Assembly (NCBI GenBank): GCA_018436595.1 | Contig: JAHDLC010000006.1 | Coordinates: 51,437-115,436 of the forward strand | Direction of reading: 5' to 3' | Length of the DNA: 64,000 nt | DNA from: Synergistaceae bacterium | Lineage (GTDB): Bacteria > Synergistota > Synergistia > Synergistales > Aminobacteriaceae | Shown: in pieces, positions 1 to 8,218 of the stretch | Position numbering within the stretch: the stretch's first letter is position 1 | How the letters are laid out: every line of letters starts with the position of its first letter | Notes under the pieces: model-generated | What the model was told of the DNA's origin: nothing | Seen by the model: only the letters and a program-made list of their open reading frames with translations | The model's database searches: none | Translations under genes and position numbers: made by a program

Positions 1-1263
1 AAGGCCGTGGCGGCATGGGGAACGATGGAAGTCCCCGTGCATGATCCGGAGAAGGCGGCGGAGTTCGCAAAGGAAACGTTCAGGCTGCTCTCCGGGCAGG
101 GTGAGAAGTTCCGGGCCCACGGAACGCCACGGGTCATCGTTCCCCTCGAAGGGATCGGCGATACCCCCATCAAGTACTGGAGGGGGGACGAGAACAAGCG
201 GGGCGCAGCCCTCCTCGGCGCTCCCCGCTACACGGAGTACCTGAACGTGAAGCCCCTCCCCTGCATCAACTGCCCCATAGGGTGCCACCGCCATATCCGG
301 TTCGAATATCCGGACGGAACGGTGCTTGAGGGGAACGGCCCCGAGTACGAGACCATCGGCATGATGGGGAGCAATCTCCTGGTGGAGGACCTGGGGGCTG
401 TGGCGAAGGCCAACGACATGGCCAACCGCCTGGGGATAGACACCATCTCCTGCGGCGCCTGGATCGGCTTTCTCATGGAGTGCTGGGAGTATGGCTGGAT
501 CACCCCCCGGGATACCGGCGGGCTGTCCCTGAAATGGGGCGACCCGGACGTCCTCCTTGCCCTGGTGGAACAGATCGGCACCATGACAGGCATGGGCGGA
601 TGGTTCCGGGAAGGGATCCGGGGCGCGGCCCGGCATATCGGCGGGGAAGCGGAAAAGATCACCGTGGAAGTGAAGAACATGGATTACCCGGCCCACGACC
701 CCCGGGCGGTGTATGCGCTGGGGGTGAATTACGCCGTGGGAACAAGGGGGGCCTGCCACGAACGGGGCAATCCCCAGACGAGCGCCCTTGGGGGCTATTT
801 CCCGGAGCTCGGCCAGGACGGTCCCTATGACAGGCAGACACCGGAGTTCGCCGCGAAGACGGCGGTGATCCACCAGGATGTGAGTGTCCTGATGAACTGC
901 ATGACCATCTGCCAGTTCATGATGGGAGGCGGCGGCCTGACCCTGACGGAGATCCGGACGGCCTACCGGTACCTGACGGGGAAGGACGTTCCGGTGGAGG
1001 AGCTGGTGAAGTTCGGCGAGAGGGCCTGGCAGCTCCAGAGGATCATCAACGTCCGCGACGGCCTGGACAGGAAGGACGATACCCTCCCCCTGAAGATGAC
1101 CGTCCCTGCAATGGTGGGGCCCAGGGCGGGGAAGACGCCCACCCCCCACGACCGGATTCTCGACGACTACTACGAGCTCCGGGGGTGGGACAGGAACGGC
1201 ATCCCCACCAGGGAACGCCTGGAATCCCTGGGACTCGGCCGGTTCGCGGCCTTCCTTCCCTGA
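1..1263 (+). CDS. Tungsten-dependent aldehyde ferredoxin oxidoreductase, C-terminal part (5' end outside window)
   Basis: The reading frame is open from the first base, and its first residues (KAVAAWGT) match the internal 'KAVAVRGT' stretch of AOR-family enzymes, so the N-terminal tungstopterin-binding domain lies upstream. About 420 residues are visible. A CxxCxxxC motif at visible residues 88-95 (LPCINCPIGC) and a distal cysteine near residue 304 (MNCMTICQF) are the expected four ligands of the [4Fe-4S] cluster. Family members oxidise aldehydes to carboxylates and reduce ferredoxin in the cytoplasm, typically clearing aldehydes made from 2-keto acids in amino-acid fermentation. A MoaD/ThiS-like gene follows 15 bases later. 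The substrate cannot be read from this sequence. Confidence 0.92.
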   Translation, partial: KAVAAWGTMEVPVHDPEKAAEFAKETFRLLSGQGEKFRAHGTPRVIVPLEGIGDTPIKYWRGDENKRGAALLGAPRYTEYLNVKPLPCINCPIGCHRHIRFEYPDGTVLEGNGPEYETIGMMGSNLLVEDLGAVAKANDMANRLGIDTISCGAWIGFLMECWEYGWITPRDTGGLSLKWGDPDVLLALVEQIGTMTGMGGWFREGIRGAARHIGGEAEKITVEVKNMDYPAHDPRAVYALGVNYAVGTRGACHERGNPQTSALGGYFPELGQDGPYDRQTPEFAAKTAVIHQDVSVLMNCMTICQFMMGGGGLTLTEIRTAYRYLTGKDVPVEELVKFGERAWQLQRIINVRDGLDRKDDTLPLKMTVPAMVGPRAGKTPTPHDRILDDYYELRGWDRNGIPTRERLESLGLGRFAAFLP

Positions 1264-1278
1264 GGAGGAGTCGGTACC

Positions 1279-1503
1279 GTGGCTGTGACAATCCGTCTTC
1301 TCGGACTCTTCAGGCAGTACGGGCCTCCGGAACCGTGGGTGGTCCCCGCCGGAGAGCGGTCCATCGGCGAACTCCTCGCTGAAATGGAGGAGAAGGCCCA
1401 TGCAGGCTATATTCCCATAGTGAACGGGGAGCGGAAAAGCAAGGCCTATGTTCCCGAGGAGGGGGACGAGATAAAGATCATGCCCCTGGTGACGGGGGGA
1501 TAA
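1279..1503 (+). CDS. MoaD/ThiS-family small sulfur-carrier-like protein next to AOR
   Basis: A 74-residue beta-grasp protein ending in Gly-Gly (PLVTGG), the tail that is adenylated and thiocarboxylated in MoaD and ThiS. It starts at GTG with a strong AGGAGGAG Shine-Dalgarno at 1263-1270 that overlaps the AOR stop codon, so the two genes are almost certainly co-transcribed. The placement suggests a dedicated sulfur donor, or a pterin-maturation partner, for the tungsten enzyme. That role is inferred; MoaD-like genes beside AORs are common in anaerobes. No E1-like activating enzyme is visible nearby. Confidence 0.8.
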   Translation: MAVTIRLLGLFRQYGPPEPWVVPAGERSIGELLAEMEEKAHAGYIPIVNGERKSKAYVPEEGDEIKIMPLVTGG

Positions 1504-1508
1504 AAAAG

Positions 1509-1538
1509 TAGACATGGTCCGGAGTTCCGTGGTAGAAT
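1509..1538 (+). promoter_or_regulatory. Putative sigma-70 promoter, possibly giving a leaderless mRNA
   Basis: TAGACA (1509-1514), an 18-base spacer and TAGAAT (1533-1538). The -10 box ends only six bases before the ATG at 1545, so transcription would begin at or next to the start codon. No Shine-Dalgarno lies at a useful distance; the nearest GGAG is about 20 bases upstream. Confidence 0.45.
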
Positions 1539-1544
1539 TCAGAC

Positions 1545-1895
1545 ATGTCGCATGATGCGCAATACCCGGAGAACTCGATCCTTGTCGTGGGAAACTCCCA
1601 GACCACGGGATTCAATCCCATCAACCAGCAGTTCGGGGCGTTTTTCATCACTTTCATCGTGGTGAAGGAAACGGAAGAGATCCTCGACTGCGGCGTGTCC
1701 GTGACGGTCAAGACCACGGAGAACTTCATTCGGGGGATGTTTGCGGGAAAGCGCCTGGTGAAGGACGAGGAGCGGATCGTGGCGGAAGTTCAGTCGCGGT
1801 ATTTCGGCTCCTCCCAGAAGGCCATCATCGCCGCCTACAGGGACGCCGTAAAGAAGTTCCGGGAAGTCACCGCGGCGAAAAAAACAGTGAAATAA
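1545..1895 (+). CDS. DUF3870 family protein
   Basis: A 116-residue cytoplasmic protein. It matches the DUF3870 pattern: an N-terminal ILVVGNSQTTGFNPI stretch, a central 'DCGVSVTVKTTENFI' and the very typical RYFGSSQKAIIAAYRDA near the C-terminus. The function of the family is unknown. It is often found near amino-acid or carboxylate catabolic and transport genes. It has no clear Shine-Dalgarno, and a promoter-like sequence ends just before the ATG. A strong terminator follows at 1952, so it is probably monocistronic. Confidence 0.8.
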   Translation: MSHDAQYPENSILVVGNSQTTGFNPINQQFGAFFITFIVVKETEEILDCGVSVTVKTTENFIRGMFAGKRLVKDEERIVAEVQSRYFGSSQKAIIAAYRDAVKKFREVTAAKKTVK

Positions 1896-1951
1896 CGAGC
1901 TGCTTCGTTCTTCGGTCCGTCTGAGTTTTTCCTCACGGACACTAGAGAATG

Positions 1952-2003
1952 AAATCCAGCGGTCACCGGCGAAAACAATCGCCGGAGGCTGCTGGATTTT
2001 TTT
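1952..2003 (+). terminator. Rho-independent terminator after the DUF3870 gene
   Basis: Two nested arms: AAATCCAGC pairs with GCTGGATTT, and inside it CCGGC pairs with GCCGG around a GAAAACAATC loop, followed by a run of T. Of the gap 1896-2130 the rest holds only the ribosome binding site of the next gene. Confidence 0.75.
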
Positions 2004-2130
2004 ATGGACCGCTCTTTTTGGAGAAGGCGGTTCCAGCCGCGCCCCCCGGGCGCAGAAGAAAGGAGGAGGTAACGGAACAGTCAGAATCAGTGAAACGGCA
2101 GGGAAGTCAACTTTTGAAGGAGGGATTACT

Positions 2131-3438
2131 GTGGAAAATTCGGTACTTCTGGGACTGGTTCCCCTGGGGATCTACATAATTTTCTGCTTTACCCGCTACG
2201 GCCAGATTGTGGCGGTATCTCTCGGCATCCTCGCAGCATCCCTTATCGGCGGTCACAGCCTCATGGACGTCGCCGCCGGCATCCGCGGAGGCCTGGGGTC
2301 GTTCCTGGGGTACATCGGACTCATCATCCTGCTCGGTGCAGGGCTCGGCGAGGTTTTGAAGCGGACGCAGGTCGTCAATGACCTCGTCTCCATGGTAACC
2401 GGCAAGCTCAACGTCAATTCCCAGAAGCGCGCATTTTTCGTCGTTATGTTCTGTTCAGTCGTTATCGTCAGCCTTCTCGGAACTATGGCGGGAGGAAACG
2501 CCATTCTCGCTCCCATCCTCATTCCCATCGTCGCTTCCGTAAGGATCACCCCGAACACCATGGGAGTCCTCTTCCACGGCGCCGGGGCCACCGGACTCTT
2601 CCTCGGGCCCTTTACGCCTCCGGTGGTGGCTCTCATGGAATTCACCGGCCTTTCCTACCCCCAGTACCTTGTCAACGCGGGCATTCCCATTTCCGTCATC
2701 ATGTGGATCGTGACCTTTTTCTGGGCGGGCTATGTGCAGAGAGTGACCGAAGGAAAGAAGCACTATTCCGAGGAAGAAGTGGCAGCGGCCGGAAAAATTG
2801 AATGGACCCCCACCGCCGCGGTGAGACGGGCGACCATCGTCTTCCTCGTCTCCATGATCTCCCTCGTAGGCTACGGAATCGCTATTGAAGGCGGATCCAC
2901 CTTCGTTCTCGCCATTATGCTCGGCACGGCCCTGCTGACGGGATTCGCGGCCCGGCTCAACATGACCGAGATCGTGGATACCATCTTCGAAGGGGCCAAG
3001 CGCCTCATCTGGCTCTTTTTCTTCTTCGTTCTGCTGGATCCCTTCGTCAATTTCATGTCCGATGCAGGTACCTTCGAGGCTCTTGCCGCACTGCTGAAAC
3101 CCTATGTGGAAAACGGCGGTCCGGTGGCGTTCCTGGCATTCTCGACCCTGGTCGGCGTCTTCGGGATTCCCGGAGCTGCCGTCGCCCAGGCCGAAGTCAT
3201 TAACAAGATGTTCCTTCCCCTGGCCCAGACCCTGAATATCCCCATGACCATCTGGGTCGTGGTGCTGCTCGTCGGGTCGCAGATGACCTCCTTCGCCATT
3301 CCGGAGGGAGACATGCAGGGCCAGATGGGACTGGCGCAGTCCGATGACCTGAAGGCGATGCTGTGCAACGGATGGATCATTGTCGTATTTACGGTCATCT
3401 ACGTCATCATCCGGGCGATGATGCTCGGAACCGCCTGA
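2131..3438 (+). CDS. Polytopic ion-transporter-superfamily permease (Na+/H+ antiporter or organic-anion type)
   Basis: A 435-residue protein with about eleven hydrophobic segments and the paired re-entrant-loop style of the ion transporter superfamily. It has a GTMAGGNAILAPILIPI stretch in the first half and a GVFGIPGAAVAQAEV stretch in the second. It starts at GTG 2131 behind GAAGGAGGG. The serine hydrolase gene begins one base after the stop, so the two form an operon. Its neighbours (serine hydrolase, DUF819 protein, dipeptide epimerase) suggest uptake or exchange of a peptide, amino acid or related anion, but the substrate cannot be deduced. An NhaC-like Na+/H+ antiporter is the main alternative. 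Confidence 0.6.
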   Translation: MENSVLLGLVPLGIYIIFCFTRYGQIVAVSLGILAASLIGGHSLMDVAAGIRGGLGSFLGYIGLIILLGAGLGEVLKRTQVVNDLVSMVTGKLNVNSQKRAFFVVMFCSVVIVSLLGTMAGGNAILAPILIPIVASVRITPNTMGVLFHGAGATGLFLGPFTPPVVALMEFTGLSYPQYLVNAGIPISVIMWIVTFFWAGYVQRVTEGKKHYSEEEVAAAGKIEWTPTAAVRRATIVFLVSMISLVGYGIAIEGGSTFVLAIMLGTALLTGFAARLNMTEIVDTIFEGAKRLIWLFFFFVLLDPFVNFMSDAGTFEALAALLKPYVENGGPVAFLAFSTLVGVFGIPGAAVAQAEVINKMFLPLAQTLNIPMTIWVVVLLVGSQMTSFAIPEGDMQGQMGLAQSDDLKAMLCNGWIIVVFTVIYVIIRAMMLGTA

Positions 3439-3439
3439 G

Positions 3440-4240
3440 ATGGACTGGGCTGAAGCGGTTCAGAAGGAGACGGCGGCTTTCCGCGGTACCGCCGGTGTCG
3501 TCATATCCAGTCTCGCCGACGGCCGGAATCTGAGCCACAACGCCGACAAAGTTTTTTCTTCAGCGAGCCTGATCAAGCTGGGAGTGCTCTACACCCTTTT
3601 TCTAAAGAGTTCTTCCGGCGAGATCGACCTTGACGAAGTACACGGGTTTTCTTCCGCGGAATCGGTGGACGGAGGGCTGCTTCACCGGGTACGCTCCGGT
3701 GCCCGGCTGCGGCTGGACGACCTCGCCCTTCTCATGATTTCCGTCAGCGACAACACGGCGGCGAATCTGCTCATCGACAGGCTGGGCATGGATGCGGTCA
3801 ACGGGGGGTTCAGGGAACTCGGCCTCTCCGGAACGGTCCTCGGGAGGAAGATGCTGGACTTCGAGGCAAAAAAGGCGGGCAAGGACAACTTCACCACGGC
3901 GGGGGACATGGCCGTGGTGCTGGAAACACTCCATTCGGGAAAGATTTTTTCCGCTTCCGCCAGGAGCCGCATGATGGAGATACTTTCCCTGCAGAAACTC
4001 AATTCCAAGCTTCCCGGATTGATTCCCGTCCTCGACGTGGATGATGTGGAGCGGTTCCTCGCCCACAAGACAGGCGAGCTACCGGGAAACGAGCACGACG
4101 CGGGCATATTTTTCTTCCGGGGCAGAAAACCCGTGGTAGTTTCGGTTTTGACGGAAGGGCTTAAGGACAGGTCCGAGGGCGTGGAGTTCTGTGCCAGGAT
4201 CGGGCGGATCATTTATGACGCGTATCATAATCAGCAGTAA
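3440..4240 (+). CDS. Class A beta-lactamase-fold serine hydrolase, cytoplasmic
   Basis: 266 residues carrying all three penicillin-binding motifs: SxxK (S43-LI-K46), SDN (S103-D104-N105) and KTG (K210-T211-G212). The canonical ExxLN loop of true class A beta-lactamases is absent. E142 and N150 in FEAKKAGKDN sit in the equivalent place, as in beta-lactamase2-type hydrolases. There is no signal peptide, so the substrate should be cytoplasmic; this argues against antibiotic resistance and for amide or peptide hydrolysis. The start is one base past the previous stop, so translation is coupled. With the dipeptide epimerase downstream, a role in D-amino-acid or murein-peptide salvage is a reasonable inference. 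Confidence 0.75.
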   Translation: MDWAEAVQKETAAFRGTAGVVISSLADGRNLSHNADKVFSSASLIKLGVLYTLFLKSSSGEIDLDEVHGFSSAESVDGGLLHRVRSGARLRLDDLALLMISVSDNTAANLLIDRLGMDAVNGGFRELGLSGTVLGRKMLDFEAKKAGKDNFTTAGDMAVVLETLHSGKIFSASARSRMMEILSLQKLNSKLPGLIPVLDVDDVERFLAHKTGELPGNEHDAGIFFFRGRKPVVVSVLTEGLKDRSEGVEFCARIGRIIYDAYHNQQ

Positions 4241-4282
4241 ATCAACAATTATCCTATTCTTTCATTCAGGAGGTTTTTTGCT

Positions 4283-5479
4283 GTGATCACTAACGGTTTT
4301 GCCTATGTGGCCTTTCTTTTCTGTTTTGCCGGGGTAGTGGCATCCCTGGAGAGGAAGTACAAGGACACCACGTTCTTTAAGTATGTTCCCACTCCCGTAA
4401 TTTTGTACTTCATGTGCATGGTTTTTGCCACCTTTGATCTCTGGCAGAAGACCGACAGCGTCAATGCGGCGTACAGGGTTGTCCGGGGGAATATCATCCC
4501 GGCCATGATCTTCGTCATGCTTCTTCGCTGCGACATCCGGAAGATCCTGAAACTCGGCCCCAGGATGCTCATCGGATTCTTCTCCGCCACCATCACCATC
4601 ATGATCGGCTTCGTGGTCATGTTCGCCCTCATGAAGAACGGCTTTCCTCCTGAGGCATGGAAGACCTGGGGAGCCCTTGCCGGAAGCTGGATCGGCGGCA
4701 CGGCAAACATGGTGGCCATTCAGGGAGCCCTGGGGATCGAAGAATCCGCCATGGGGTATACCCTGCTGGTGGACAACGTGAACTATTCCATCTGGGTCAT
4801 AATGCTGCTCGCGACCGTCCCCTACGCCAAGTTCTTCAATAAGTGGACCAAGACCGACACCTCCACCATCGATTCAGTGGGTCTTTCCCTCTCGGAACTG
4901 GATGAAAACGCCCGAACGAAGATGGAGACGTCGGATCTCGCCCTTCTCATCGGAGCCGGCCTTCTCGTTTCGGCCCTCTCCTCCTGGCTGGCAACCTTTA
5001 TTTCGCCCATGCTGATGGATGTCTTCGGCAAGAGTGACTTCCTCTCCGTCAGTACCGTCACCATCGTCCTGGCCACCATCTTCGGCATTGTCTGCGCCAT
5101 GACGCCCATGAACAGCATTCCCGGTTCCTCGCCCGTTTCCATGACCATGCTCTACATCATGATCTGCCTCATCGCTTCCAGGGCATCCTTCAAGGAGCTG
5201 ACTGACGCACCCTACTACCTGGCCGCAGGCTTCGTCGTCCTGGGCATCCACGCTCTTCTCATGGCCATCATCGCCAAGATCCTCAAGATCGACCTCTTCA
5301 CCTGCGCCGTGGCAAGCCTTGCGAACATCGGCGCCGTGGCGGCGGCCCCCATCATTGCGGCAGCCTACAAGGAAACCCTGGTTCCCATCGGCGTCCTGAT
5401 GGCTCTCATGGGCTACGTGGCGGGCACCGCGGGAGGACTCTTCGTCGCCAAGATGCTGTCCATGATGGCGGGAGCCTAG
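4283..5479 (+). CDS. DUF819 family integral membrane protein
   Basis: 398 residues with ten or so hydrophobic segments. It shows the DUF819 hallmarks: LERKYKDTTFFKYVPTPVI near the N-terminus, LLRCDIRKILKLGPRML, and the GSWIGGTANMVAIQ segment in the middle. It starts at GTG 4283 with CAGGAGG at 4268-4274. The dipeptide epimerase starts two bases after the stop. DUF819 proteins have no assigned transport activity. The position between a serine hydrolase and an epimerase of the L-Ala-D/L-Glu type suggests transport of a dipeptide or a product of it; this is inference only. Confidence 0.85.
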   Translation: MITNGFAYVAFLFCFAGVVASLERKYKDTTFFKYVPTPVILYFMCMVFATFDLWQKTDSVNAAYRVVRGNIIPAMIFVMLLRCDIRKILKLGPRMLIGFFSATITIMIGFVVMFALMKNGFPPEAWKTWGALAGSWIGGTANMVAIQGALGIEESAMGYTLLVDNVNYSIWVIMLLATVPYAKFFNKWTKTDTSTIDSVGLSLSELDENARTKMETSDLALLIGAGLLVSALSSWLATFISPMLMDVFGKSDFLSVSTVTIVLATIFGIVCAMTPMNSIPGSSPVSMTMLYIMICLIASRASFKELTDAPYYLAAGFVVLGIHALLMAIIAKILKIDLFTCAVASLANIGAVAAAPIIAAAYKETLVPIGVLMALMGYVAGTAGGLFVAKMLSMMAGA

Positions 5480-5480
5480 A

Positions 5481-6569
5481 ATGAAAATACGCACACTCCG
5501 TCTCGGTCGTCTTTCCGTTCCACTGAAAAAACCGTTCAAGACGGCGCTCCGTACTGTTACTGAAGTGACCACCAACGTGGTGGTCGTGGAGACGGATGAG
5601 GGAGTCTGCGGGTACGGAGAAGCCCCTCCCACGGCGGTCATTACGGGGGATTCCAACGGAGCGATCCGGGGTGCGGTGGAGGAGCGGCTTCGCCCGCTCC
5701 TCACCGGCCGGGATACGGAGAATCTCAACGACCTGCTGGACATCGTGGATTCGGCGCTGGTGCACAATACGTCGGCAAAGGCCGCTGTGGACATTGCCCT
5801 CCACGACCTGTGGGGGAAAATGCTCGGTAAGCCTTTGTATGCCCTCCTCGGGGGAACGGCGAAGGAAGTGGAAACAGACTACACCATCAGCGTCAACGAT
5901 CCGGAAACCATGGTGAAAGACAGCCTCGAGGCCGTGGCGGACGGGTATCCCGCCCTGAAGATCAAGGTGGGGACCGACTCGGCCCAGGACATGATCCGCC
6001 TCAGAGAGATCCGTTCGGCGGTGGGGAAGGACATTCTGCTCCGGGTGGACGCCAACCAGGGGTGGACGCCCAAGCAGGCGGTCCGCACCATCCGGTTCTT
6101 CGAGGACGAGGGGCTCGACATCGAGCTCGTGGAGCAGCCGGTGAAGGCCCATGACTTCGAGGGACTGAAGTATGTCACCGACAGCGTGGACACCCTGATA
6201 CTGGCGGACGAGTCGGTGTTTTCGCCCCGGGACGCCTTCACCATTCTCTCCATGAGGGCGGCGGACCTGGTCAACATCAAGCTCATGAAGACCGGGGGCA
6301 TACGGAATGCCCTGGCCGTCTGCGCCATGGCCCGCTCCTGCGGCGTGGAGTGCATGATCGGGGCCATGATGGAGACCAAGATCAGCGTCACGGCGGCAGC
6401 ACACCTTGCCTCCGCCCTGCCGGTCATCACAAGGGCGGACCTGGATCCCCCCATCCTCTGCGCCTCAGACCCGGTGGAAGGCGGCGCGGTCTACACAGGA
6501 GCGAAGGTCGCTCCTTCAGCGGGACCCGGCCTGGGGATCACGAACATCAGGGGACTCGTGCTGGAATAA
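5481..6569 (+). CDS. Dipeptide epimerase (enolase superfamily, L-Ala-D/L-Glu epimerase type)
   Basis: 362 residues with an enolase-superfamily capping domain (about 1-120) and a TIM-barrel. The catalytic set is complete: K160 and K162 (LKIKVG), metal ligands D190, E218 and D243 (RVDANQ, LVEQP, LADES), and K267/K270 in NIKLMKTGG as the opposing base. This is the pattern of YcjG/YkfB-type epimerases that invert the second residue of dipeptides such as L-Ala-D-Glu from peptidoglycan turnover. Exact specificity varies widely in this family. It is the last gene of the 2131-6569 unit, followed by a bidirectional terminator. Confidence 0.87.
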   Translation: MKIRTLRLGRLSVPLKKPFKTALRTVTEVTTNVVVVETDEGVCGYGEAPPTAVITGDSNGAIRGAVEERLRPLLTGRDTENLNDLLDIVDSALVHNTSAKAAVDIALHDLWGKMLGKPLYALLGGTAKEVETDYTISVNDPETMVKDSLEAVADGYPALKIKVGTDSAQDMIRLREIRSAVGKDILLRVDANQGWTPKQAVRTIRFFEDEGLDIELVEQPVKAHDFEGLKYVTDSVDTLILADESVFSPRDAFTILSMRAADLVNIKLMKTGGIRNALAVCAMARSCGVECMIGAMMETKISVTAAAHLASALPVITRADLDPPILCASDPVEGGAVYTGAKVAPSAGPGLGITNIRGLVLE

Positions 6570-6580
6570 GAATCAAAAGA

Positions 6581-6607
6581 AGGCGCAGGAAGTTTTTTCC
6601 CTGCGCC
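6581..6607. terminator. Bidirectional terminator between the epimerase and sdaAA
   Basis: AGGCGCAGG (6581-6589) pairs with CCTGCGCCT (6599-6607). A T run follows on the plus strand, and an A-rich flank gives Ts for the minus-strand operon ending at 6610. Confidence 0.85.
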
Positions 6608-6609
6608 TT

Positions 6610-7470
6610 TTACATGCCTGTACCTTCAGCCAGGGCTTTCCCCGTGGGGGTGACGGCAAGGCCGCCCAGCCCTGTTTCCCTCAGGGTCCCCGGAAGGGCG
6701 CGGCCGATCTGCCCCATGGCGTCGATCACTTCGTCGGCGGGGATGAGGGACTTCACCCCTGCGAGGGCCATGTCTGCCCCGAGGGTCCCGAGGCTCACCA
6801 GCATGGCGTTCCTCTTGACGCAGGGGCATTCCACCAGGCCGCCCACGGGGTCGCACACCAGGCCGAGGATGGACTTGAAGGTGAGGGCAACCGCGGAGGA
6901 CACGGCGTCGGCGGATCCTCCCCTGATGGTCACCAGGGCTGCGGCGCCCATGGCGGCCGCTGAACCGCATTCCGCCTGGCAGCCTCCGGAGGCTCCCGCG
7001 AGAGTTGCCCGGGCGGCGGTCACTTCACCGACAGCCGCGGCGGCGAACAGGCCCGAAAGAAGAAGGTCGTCCTCCGTGCCGAACTGTTCCCGGCACGCGA
7101 AGAGCATGCCGGGCAGGATGCCGCAGCTCCCCGCCGTGGGTGCCGCCACGATGCGCCCCATGGCGGCGTTGTAGGTGGAAACCGCCATGGCGATCCGGGC
7201 GGCGGAAAGAACATAGGGCCCCGACAAGGCGCACCCCAGTGCCGCGTACTGCTCCAGAAGAGAGGCTTCCGCCGGAACGATGAGCCCCCGCCACTCTTTC
7301 GACACGGCCTCCCTGACCGAGAACTCCATATCCTTCAGCCGGGAGAGCATCCCTTTCCTGAGAATGTCCGGGGAGGATCCTGTTTCCTCCGATTCCATAA
7401 AGAGGGCCTGTTCGGAGAAAGACCGTCCTGACAGGCGGCACTGCTCGGCGATATCGGTCATGGATCTCAT
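6610..7470 (-). CDS. sdaAA: L-serine dehydratase, alpha subunit
   Basis: 286 residues. The cysteines needed for the catalytic [4Fe-4S] cluster are present: C in PTAGSCGILPG, C in GASGGCQAECG, and the CDPVGGLVECPC cluster. The enzyme deaminates L-serine to pyruvate and ammonia without PLP and is oxygen-sensitive, which fits an amino-acid-fermenting anaerobe. The start overlaps the stop of the beta-subunit gene by ATGA (7467-7470), so translation is coupled. Length agrees with the separate alpha subunit of the two-gene form rather than the fused SdaA form. Confidence 0.93.
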   Translation of the reverse strand: MRSMTDIAEQCRLSGRSFSEQALFMESEETGSSPDILRKGMLSRLKDMEFSVREAVSKEWRGLIVPAEASLLEQYAALGCALSGPYVLSAARIAMAVSTYNAAMGRIVAAPTAGSCGILPGMLFACREQFGTEDDLLLSGLFAAAAVGEVTAARATLAGASGGCQAECGSAAAMGAAALVTIRGGSADAVSSAVALTFKSILGLVCDPVGGLVECPCVKRNAMLVSLGTLGADMALAGVKSLIPADEVIDAMGQIGRALPGTLRETGLGGLAVTPTGKALAEGTGM

Positions 7471-8150
7471 GACGGACCTCCTCTCCCGTAGAGGGGAACG
7501 ACCCGCACGATGGCAGGGTGGACCTTCGCAACGTCGCCGGGAAGAGCATGGTCGGGATTTCCTTCCATCTCCATCTCCGCCACGAGGGAGGCCAGTCCTC
7601 CCCGGGCTTTTCTGTGGAGGGTCATGGAGGCGATGTTGATCTTCCGGTCCGCGAGAAGGGCGGCCACGGCGGCCACCACACCGTGGACGTCCCTGTGGAA
7701 GGTCACCAGTGTTGGCAGGTCGCCGCTGACCTTCAGCGAAAAACCGTCGATCTCCTGGAGTTCCACGGCACCTCCCCCCACCGATGCTCCCACAATTTCC
7801 ATGGTTCGTCCATCCCTGCCGGAAAAGAGGAACCGGACCGAATTGGGATGGGCGCCGTCCACGTCCTCCCGCTCGAAACGGAAGGGAAAGCCCCGCTCAG
7901 CGGCCGTTGCGAGAGCCGTCCGGATGCCCTCGTCGTCTGGCTCCATGCCGAGAAGGCCGGCCACCAGGGCCTTGTCCGTTCCGTGCCCTTTGGACGTGAA
8001 GGCGAAGCTTCCCCTCAGGAAAAGGACCACTTCCCCGACAGGGTCGTCTCCCCAGCACGCCCTCGCCAGTTTTCCCAGCCGGGCGGCGCCGGCGGTGTGG
8101 CTTGATGACGGGCCGATCATCACCGGCCCGATGATGTCCAGAAAACCCAT
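7467..8150 (-). CDS. sdaAB: L-serine dehydratase, beta subunit with ACT domain
   Basis: 227 residues. The N-terminus MGFLDIIGPVMIGPSSSHTAGA is the diagnostic start of serine dehydratase beta chains, with SSSHTAG contributing to the active site. The C-terminal 75 or so residues (LPTLVTFHRDVHGVVAAVAA...) form an ACT domain, a likely serine- or effector-sensing module. It is the first gene of the operon on the minus strand. It is separated from the rubrerythrin gene upstream by a terminator, so it must have its own promoter in the short gap at 8151-8218 or rely on read-through. Confidence 0.93.
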   Translation of the reverse strand: MGFLDIIGPVMIGPSSSHTAGAARLGKLARACWGDDPVGEVVLFLRGSFAFTSKGHGTDKALVAGLLGMEPDDEGIRTALATAAERGFPFRFEREDVDGAHPNSVRFLFSGRDGRTMEIVGASVGGGAVELQEIDGFSLKVSGDLPTLVTFHRDVHGVVAAVAALLADRKINIASMTLHRKARGGLASLVAEMEMEGNPDHALPGDVAKVHPAIVRVVPLYGRGGPS

Positions 8151-8165
8151 GCGGATTCCTCCCCG

Positions 8166-8209
8166 GAAAAAAAGAAAAAGAGGGGAAGAGACCGCAGCCC
8201 CTTCCCCTC
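8166..8209 (-). terminator. Rho-independent terminator of the rubrerythrin gene
   Basis: On the minus strand GAGGGGAAG and CTTCCCCTC (plus 8180-8188 and 8201-8209) form a nine-base stem, followed by TTTTTCTTTTTTT. It lies between rubrerythrin and sdaAB. Confidence 0.85.
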
Positions 8210-8218
8210 ATCCGACAC

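Noticed and set aside
3440..4240. Antibiotic-resistance beta-lactamase
   Set aside because: There is no signal peptide and no ExxLN loop, and it sits in a metabolic operon.
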